64,000 nucleotides of DNA. It comes from UBA6136 sp044350805 (GTDB lineage Bacteria > Pseudomonadota > Gammaproteobacteria > Methylococcales > Methylococcaceae). Shown piece after piece: positions 59,966-64,000 of this stretch. The notes under the pieces were generated by a model. It was not told the DNA's origin. It saw only the letters and a program-made list of their open reading frames with translations, and did not search any database. The position numbers and the translations under genes were made by a program. Within the stretch, counting starts at the first letter, position 1. Each line of letters begins with the position of its first letter. The stretch covers positions 1 to 64,000 of the forward strand of contig JBILGU010000011.1 in the NCBI GenBank assembly GCA_044350805.1, read 5' to 3'.

Positions 59966-61176
59966 AGGCGGGTTGGCAGACCAAAAAACTGGGTAGCCTT
60001 TGTCAGATTGAACTGGGGAAAACGCCTGCCCGTTCTGACAAGTCTCTCTGGGATGAGAAGAGGCAGACCAAAAACGTCTGGCTTTCTATTGCTGACCTTC
60101 TTAACGGCGAGGATGGCTCCGTATACGACAGCAAGGAGTATCTGTCCGATAAAGGCGCAGCGGTATCGAAGATTGTCCGCAGAGGTACATTGCTTGCGAG
60201 CTTCAAGCTCACCTTAGGAAGACTAGCGTTTGCCGGACGTGATCTCTACACAAACGAAGCAATTGCTGCGTTGTCGATTTACGACGAGAAGGAACTCACC
60301 AAGGAGTTTTTGTATTACTTCTTGCACTTTTTCGATTGGACAAAGGCCGCCGAAAACGATGTCAAGATAAAAGGGATGACGCTAAACAAGGCCAAGCTAA
60401 AGGAAATGCTTGTTCATTTTCCTGCGCCGTCCGAGCAGCACCGCATCGTCGCCATCCTCGACGAAGCCTTCGATGGCATTGCCATCGCCAAGGCCAACGC
60501 TGAAAAAAACCTCCAGAACGCCCGCGCCTTGTTCGAAAGCCACTTGCAATCGGTTTTTTCGGAGCGGGGTGATGGCTGGATGGATCGCTCTCTTGAGGAT
60601 GTAGTAGATGCCGAATGTTCGCTTTCCTATGGAATTGTACAGCCAGGCCCTGATTTCCCATCGGGTCTGCCGGTCGTGAGACCAACTGATTTAACAGCTA
60701 AGGAGATTACCCTAGGTGGGTTGAAGCGAATCGATCCAATGTTGGCCGATAGCTACAACCGAACCAAACTTCGGGGTGGCGAGCTTCTTTTATGTGTTCG
60801 AGGGAGTACTGGTGTTATCGGTATCGCATCTGCTGAACTTCTGGGAGCAAACGTAACACGAGGCATAGTTCCGATTATGTTTGAGCCATCTGTGCTTAGA
60901 CACGACTTCGGCTATTTCCTTATGGCCTCACGGATGGTGCAAAGCCAGATTCGCGCCAAGACCTATGGAGCAGCGCTCATGCAAATTAATCTTGGGGATC
61001 TACGGAAGATTTCGGTTTCTTTTCCTGGATTAAAGGAACAGGGGTTATTGGCATCCAAGCTCGAAAAATTAGCTGGCGAATCCCAACGCCTTGAATCCAT
61101 CTACCAGCAAAAGCTGGCTGCACTTGATGACCTAAAAAAATCCCTTATGCACCGAGCCTTCTCCGGCCAACTCTAG
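59962..61176 (+). CDS. hsdS: type I restriction specificity subunit, HsdS
   Basis: 404 residues with the two-TRD layout. TRD1 is at about 1-150 (WQTKKLGSLCQIELGKTPAR), followed by a central conserved region (PAPSEQHRIVAILDEAFDGI, AKANAEKNLQNARALFESHL). TRD2 (YGIVQPGPDFPSGLPVVRPT) ends with a second conserved coil, LYQQKLAALDDLKKSLMHRA-like, at 370-404. It determines the DNA target of the complex. Both TRDs seem complete; the target cannot be predicted by eye. Confidence 0.92.
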   Translation: MKAGWQTKKLGSLCQIELGKTPARSDKSLWDEKRQTKNVWLSIADLLNGEDGSVYDSKEYLSDKGAAVSKIVRRGTLLASFKLTLGRLAFAGRDLYTNEAIAALSIYDEKELTKEFLYYFLHFFDWTKAAENDVKIKGMTLNKAKLKEMLVHFPAPSEQHRIVAILDEAFDGIAIAKANAEKNLQNARALFESHLQSVFSERGDGWMDRSLEDVVDAECSLSYGIVQPGPDFPSGLPVVRPTDLTAKEITLGGLKRIDPMLADSYNRTKLRGGELLLCVRGSTGVIGIASAELLGANVTRGIVPIMFEPSVLRHDFGYFLMASRMVQSQIRAKTYGAALMQINLGDLRKISVSFPGLKEQGLLASKLEKLAGESQRLESIYQQKLAALDDLKKSLMHRAFSGQL

Positions 61177-61188
61177 CGAGACCTATCA

Positions 61189-62985
61189 ATGTCCACTCAA
61201 CGCTATTCAGTCACGCCGCACCCCATCGAAACCATCCTCACCTGGGTCAAGTCGGGAGAGATTGCGATCCCGGAAATCCAAAGGCCTTTCGTCTGGGAGG
61301 CGACCAAGGTGCGCAACCTGCTGGACTCGCTATATCAGGGCTATCCGGTCGGCTATCTCATCGCCTGGCGCAATCACACGGTGAAGCTGAAGGATGGCAC
61401 CACCTCGGCTGGCAAGCGCATCCTGATCGATGGACAGCAACGGGTAACGGCGCTGATGGCGTCCCTGCTCGGCATTGATGTACTGAACGATGATTACGAG
61501 ACGGTGCAAATCCGCATCGCCTTTAATCCGCAGGAAGAAGCCTTCGAGGTATCGAACCCGGCAATTCAGAAGAATGCCGCCTGGCTGCCCGATGTGGCGA
61601 AGGTATTTGACCCGGCGGTCAGCGTATTTCAGTTGGTGAGCGACTACTGCGCGGCAAACGAGGTTGTGTCGCAAAATGACGTGTTCAAGGTCATCGAGAA
61701 GCTGCGGGGCATCGTGCATAACCACGTCGGTATCATCGAACTGGCGGAAGACCTGGACATCGAGACGGTGACTGAAATCTTCATCCGTGTGAATTCCGCC
61801 GGATCGCCGCTTTCGCAAGCGGACTTTGCGATGTCAAAGATCGCGGTCAATGAAACCTTTGGCGGCAACATGCTGCGCAAGGCCATCGATTACTTCTGCC
61901 ATCTGGCCGTGGCGCCCGGCTTTCTGAACAAGATCAAGAAGGGCGACCAGGCGTTCGTGGCGTCTGAGTTCTTCGACAAGATGAAGTGGATCGCGGATGT
62001 GAACGATGACATCTACGACCCAAGCTATACCGACATGCTACGTGTGGCTTTTACATCGGAGTTCGGGCGCGGCAAATTGCAGGATTTGGTGGCCCTGCTG
62101 TCGGGTCGTAACTTCGAAACTAAGCAGTACGAAGAGTCTATTGCAGAGGACTCATTTCGTCGGCTGAAGCATGGAATTCTGGCGTTCATTAATGAAACCC
62201 ACTTCGACCGCATCACCATGATTCTGCGCTCGGCGGGGTTTATCACCAGTAAGATGATAACCAGCCAGAATGCTGTCAACTTCGCTTACATCCTTTATCT
62301 ACGTGGTCGAGGGGAGAATGCTCCGGCGGCTGATCTGGAGCAGGCAGTCCGCCGCTGGTACGCGATGTCGGTTCTGCGCGGACGTTACAGTGGAGCTGCG
62401 GATTCACAATTCGATTTCGACATACGGCAGGTCAGCAGTCGAGGGGTTCTTGAGTACGTTGATGCTGTTGTTCCTAATGAATTGCCGGATAGTTTCTGGA
62501 CTGGGATGTTGCCGCAGTTCATGGATACCTCGTCGATCAACAGCCCGTATTTCCTCTGCTACCAGGCGGCGCAGGCCAAGCTAGGCGATAAGGGGTTTCT
62601 GTCGCGCGACATCTCAGTCACGGATCTACTGCTTAACCGCGCCGATGTGCATCACGTTTATCCGCGTCAGTACCTGAAAGACAAGAATCTGACCAAGGGG
62701 ACTTACAACCAAATCGCCAACTATGTAGTGGCGCAGAGCGAGATCAACATCGCAATCGGAGCCAAATCCCCGGCAAGCTACTTCAATGAGTTGGCAGAGC
62801 AGTGCCATGGCGGGCTGAAAAAATATGGCGGAATCATGGACAAGGCAGAAATGCTGGCCAATCTGGGAATGAACTGCATTCCTGCTGGGATGTTGGATGG
62901 GGAGATCAAAGATTTTGAAGAGTTCTTAGCGGAGCGACGGAGATTGATGGCACTGAAGATTAAGGCGTGGTTTGAGGTCTTGTGA
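61189..62985 (+). CDS. DUF262/DUF1524 (GmrSD-like) protein inside the type I locus
   Basis: 598 residues. The N-terminal DUF262 has GEIAIPEIQRPFVWEATKVR, the NTP-binding IDGQQRVTALMASLLG and EIFIRVNSAGSPLSQADFAM. The C-terminal DUF1524/HNH-like region has NRADVHHVYPRQYLKDKNLT and YNQIANYVVAQSEINIAIGA. This layout matches GmrSD/SspE-like nucleases that attack modified DNA. Lying 12 bases after hsdS and overlapping hsdR by one base, it is embedded in the restriction operon and probably adds a second, modification-dependent activity. Confidence 0.88.
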   Translation: MSTQRYSVTPHPIETILTWVKSGEIAIPEIQRPFVWEATKVRNLLDSLYQGYPVGYLIAWRNHTVKLKDGTTSAGKRILIDGQQRVTALMASLLGIDVLNDDYETVQIRIAFNPQEEAFEVSNPAIQKNAAWLPDVAKVFDPAVSVFQLVSDYCAANEVVSQNDVFKVIEKLRGIVHNHVGIIELAEDLDIETVTEIFIRVNSAGSPLSQADFAMSKIAVNETFGGNMLRKAIDYFCHLAVAPGFLNKIKKGDQAFVASEFFDKMKWIADVNDDIYDPSYTDMLRVAFTSEFGRGKLQDLVALLSGRNFETKQYEESIAEDSFRRLKHGILAFINETHFDRITMILRSAGFITSKMITSQNAVNFAYILYLRGRGENAPAADLEQAVRRWYAMSVLRGRYSGAADSQFDFDIRQVSSRGVLEYVDAVVPNELPDSFWTGMLPQFMDTSSINSPYFLCYQAAQAKLGDKGFLSRDISVTDLLLNRADVHHVYPRQYLKDKNLTKGTYNQIANYVVAQSEINIAIGAKSPASYFNELAEQCHGGLKKYGGIMDKAEMLANLGMNCIPAGMLDGEIKDFEEFLAERRRLMALKIKAWFEVL

Positions 62986-64000
62986 TGAACGAAGCCGAAA
63001 CCTGTCTCCTACACATCGAACCAGCGCTAAGGGCGTCAGGCTGGGGCGTGGTCGAAGGTAGTCGCATTCGTCCTCAATATCCAATAACGCTCGGTCGTCT
63101 TGAAGGCGCGGGAAAGCGGGGCATGCCATTAAAGGCTGACTACGTTCTTGAATACCGCAACACCAAGCTGGCGGTGGTCGAAGCAAAGGCTTGGGATAAG
63201 CCCCTTACAGAAGGCGTTGGCCAAGCCAAGGACTATGCGGCCAAGCTGGCGGTGCGCTTTACCTATGCGACGAACGGGCAGGGCTTTTACAGCATCGACA
63301 TGCAGACTGCTTTGGAGGGCCAGATCGAGGCTTTCCCCTCGCCAGATGAGCTATGGGATCGAACCTTTGCCAGTAAAAATGCATGGCGAGATCGATTTAC
63401 CGCAGTGCCATTCGAGGACCGGGGTGGCTACTTCCAGGGTCGCTATTACCAAGATATTGCCATCGAGAGGGTGCTGGCGGCAGTAGCAGCCGAGCAAGAA
63501 CGCATCCTCCTGACGCTGGCGACCGGCACCGGCAAAACCTTCATCGCCTTTCAGATTGCGTGGAAGCTGTTTCAGAGTCGGTGGAACCTGACTGATGCCA
63601 AGGGCGAGGGCGAACCGACCCGCCGTCCCCGTATCCTGTTCCTAGCCGACCGCAATATTCTGGCCGATCAAGCCTACAACGCGTTTTCTGCGTTCGATGA
63701 CAAGGCTCTGGTGCGCATCGATCCAGCGGATATCCGGAAGAAGGGCAAGGTTCCGAAGAACGGCAGCATTTTTTTCACCATCTTCCAGACCTTCATGAGC
63801 GGGGCTGGTAATACGCCTTACTTCGGTGAGTACCCCCCAGACTTTTTCGACTTCATTGTGATCGACGAATGTCACAGGGGTGGAGCTAACGATGAGGGTA
63901 ATTGGCGTGGCATCCTTGAATACTTTGCCCCGGCTGTTCAGCTTGGTCTGACAGCGACACCCAAGCGCAAAGACAACGTCGATACCTACGCTTATTTCGG
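62985..64000 (+). CDS. hsdR: type I restriction endonuclease/translocase HsdR, 5' part
   Basis: 338 residues visible, open at the window edge. The N-terminal endonuclease domain has LKADYVLEYRNTKLAVVEAK (PD...ExK). The superfamily II helicase has Walker A LLTLATGTGKTFIAFQIAW, DEAD-like motif FIVIDECHRGGAND and motif III QLGLTATPKR. The start is ATG 62985, overlapping the DUF262 stop by one base. It translocates DNA and cuts unmethylated targets with HsdM/HsdS. The full family length is about 800-1000 residues, so most of the gene lies beyond the window. Confidence 0.93.
   Translation, partial: MNEAETCLLHIEPALRASGWGVVEGSRIRPQYPITLGRLEGAGKRGMPLKADYVLEYRNTKLAVVEAKAWDKPLTEGVGQAKDYAAKLAVRFTYATNGQGFYSIDMQTALEGQIEAFPSPDELWDRTFASKNAWRDRFTAVPFEDRGGYFQGRYYQDIAIERVLAAVAAEQERILLTLATGTGKTFIAFQIAWKLFQSRWNLTDAKGEGEPTRRPRILFLADRNILADQAYNAFSAFDDKALVRIDPADIRKKGKVPKNGSIFFTIFQTFMSGAGNTPYFGEYPPDFFDFIVIDECHRGGANDEGNWRGILEYFAPAVQLGLTATPKRKDNVDTYAYF

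Overview
The window looks like chromosomal DNA from a Gram-negative, methanol-oxidising proteobacterium. The strongest indication is a lanthanide-type methanol dehydrogenase cluster: a XoxF-like enzyme with the Asp-x-Asp active-site signature, a XoxJ-like binding protein, a small cytochrome c and an MxaD-like protein. TonB receptors, lipoproteins and ExbB/ExbD show an outer membrane. I cannot fix the genus; a beta- or gammaproteobacterial methylotroph is an inference.

Layout. 1-2.8 kb: start of a Fur/Zur-type regulator, a truncated ISL3-type transposase and a secreted protein broken by a TAG codon. 2.8-17.7 kb: the lanthanide region. It holds a decayed beta-propeller gene, a PepSY protein resembling lanpepsy, a histidine kinase/LuxR-type response regulator pair, an exported RTX-like protein, a Cys-rich mini-protein, a TonB-dependent receptor, TonB, ExbD, ExbB, MxaD-like, cytochrome c, XoxJ and XoxF. 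Near-identical palindromes with the core GGGAAATTTTCCCTAGG lie upstream of the propeller gene, upstream of the RTX gene and downstream of xoxF. I infer that they are operators of one regulon, probably read by the adjacent response regulator.

17.7-21 kb is gene-poor and holds a decayed AlpA/AAA-ATPase mobile module. 21.2-24.5 kb carries three exported proteins, including a pentapeptide-repeat/PEBP fusion. 25.6-29.9 kb is a metal-uptake block: a HupE/UreJ-like membrane protein, a NikR variant lacking one nickel ligand, and a TonB receptor preceded by a NikR-like palindrome. 30.3-36.5 kb has a DUF3147/BrnA-like pair, a CopC copper cluster and an exported peptide-deformylase homologue whose HExxH motif has become QExxH. 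37.3-38.3 kb is a toxin-antitoxin cassette between diverged direct repeats. 38.6-42.5 kb is an AT-rich carbamoyltransferase/DUF5989/SxtJ/SGNH-hydrolase operon. 42.6-45.2 kb encodes a P-type-ATPase-like protein without the catalytic motifs.

From 46.8 kb to the end is a genomic island integrated at a tRNA-Pro(GGG) gene. A 51-base 3' tRNA piece marks the left junction, next to a P4-type integrase. The island carries an AlpA regulator, a Toprim primase, a RepA-like ATPase and SSB, followed by a defence region. That region has a Nudix protein overlapping an SRA-HNH endonuclease, a HARE-HTH/nuclease-like protein, an XRE regulator, a DUF4145 protein and a type I restriction system (hsdM, hsdS, a DUF262/DUF1524 gene, hsdR). 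hsdR runs off the right edge.
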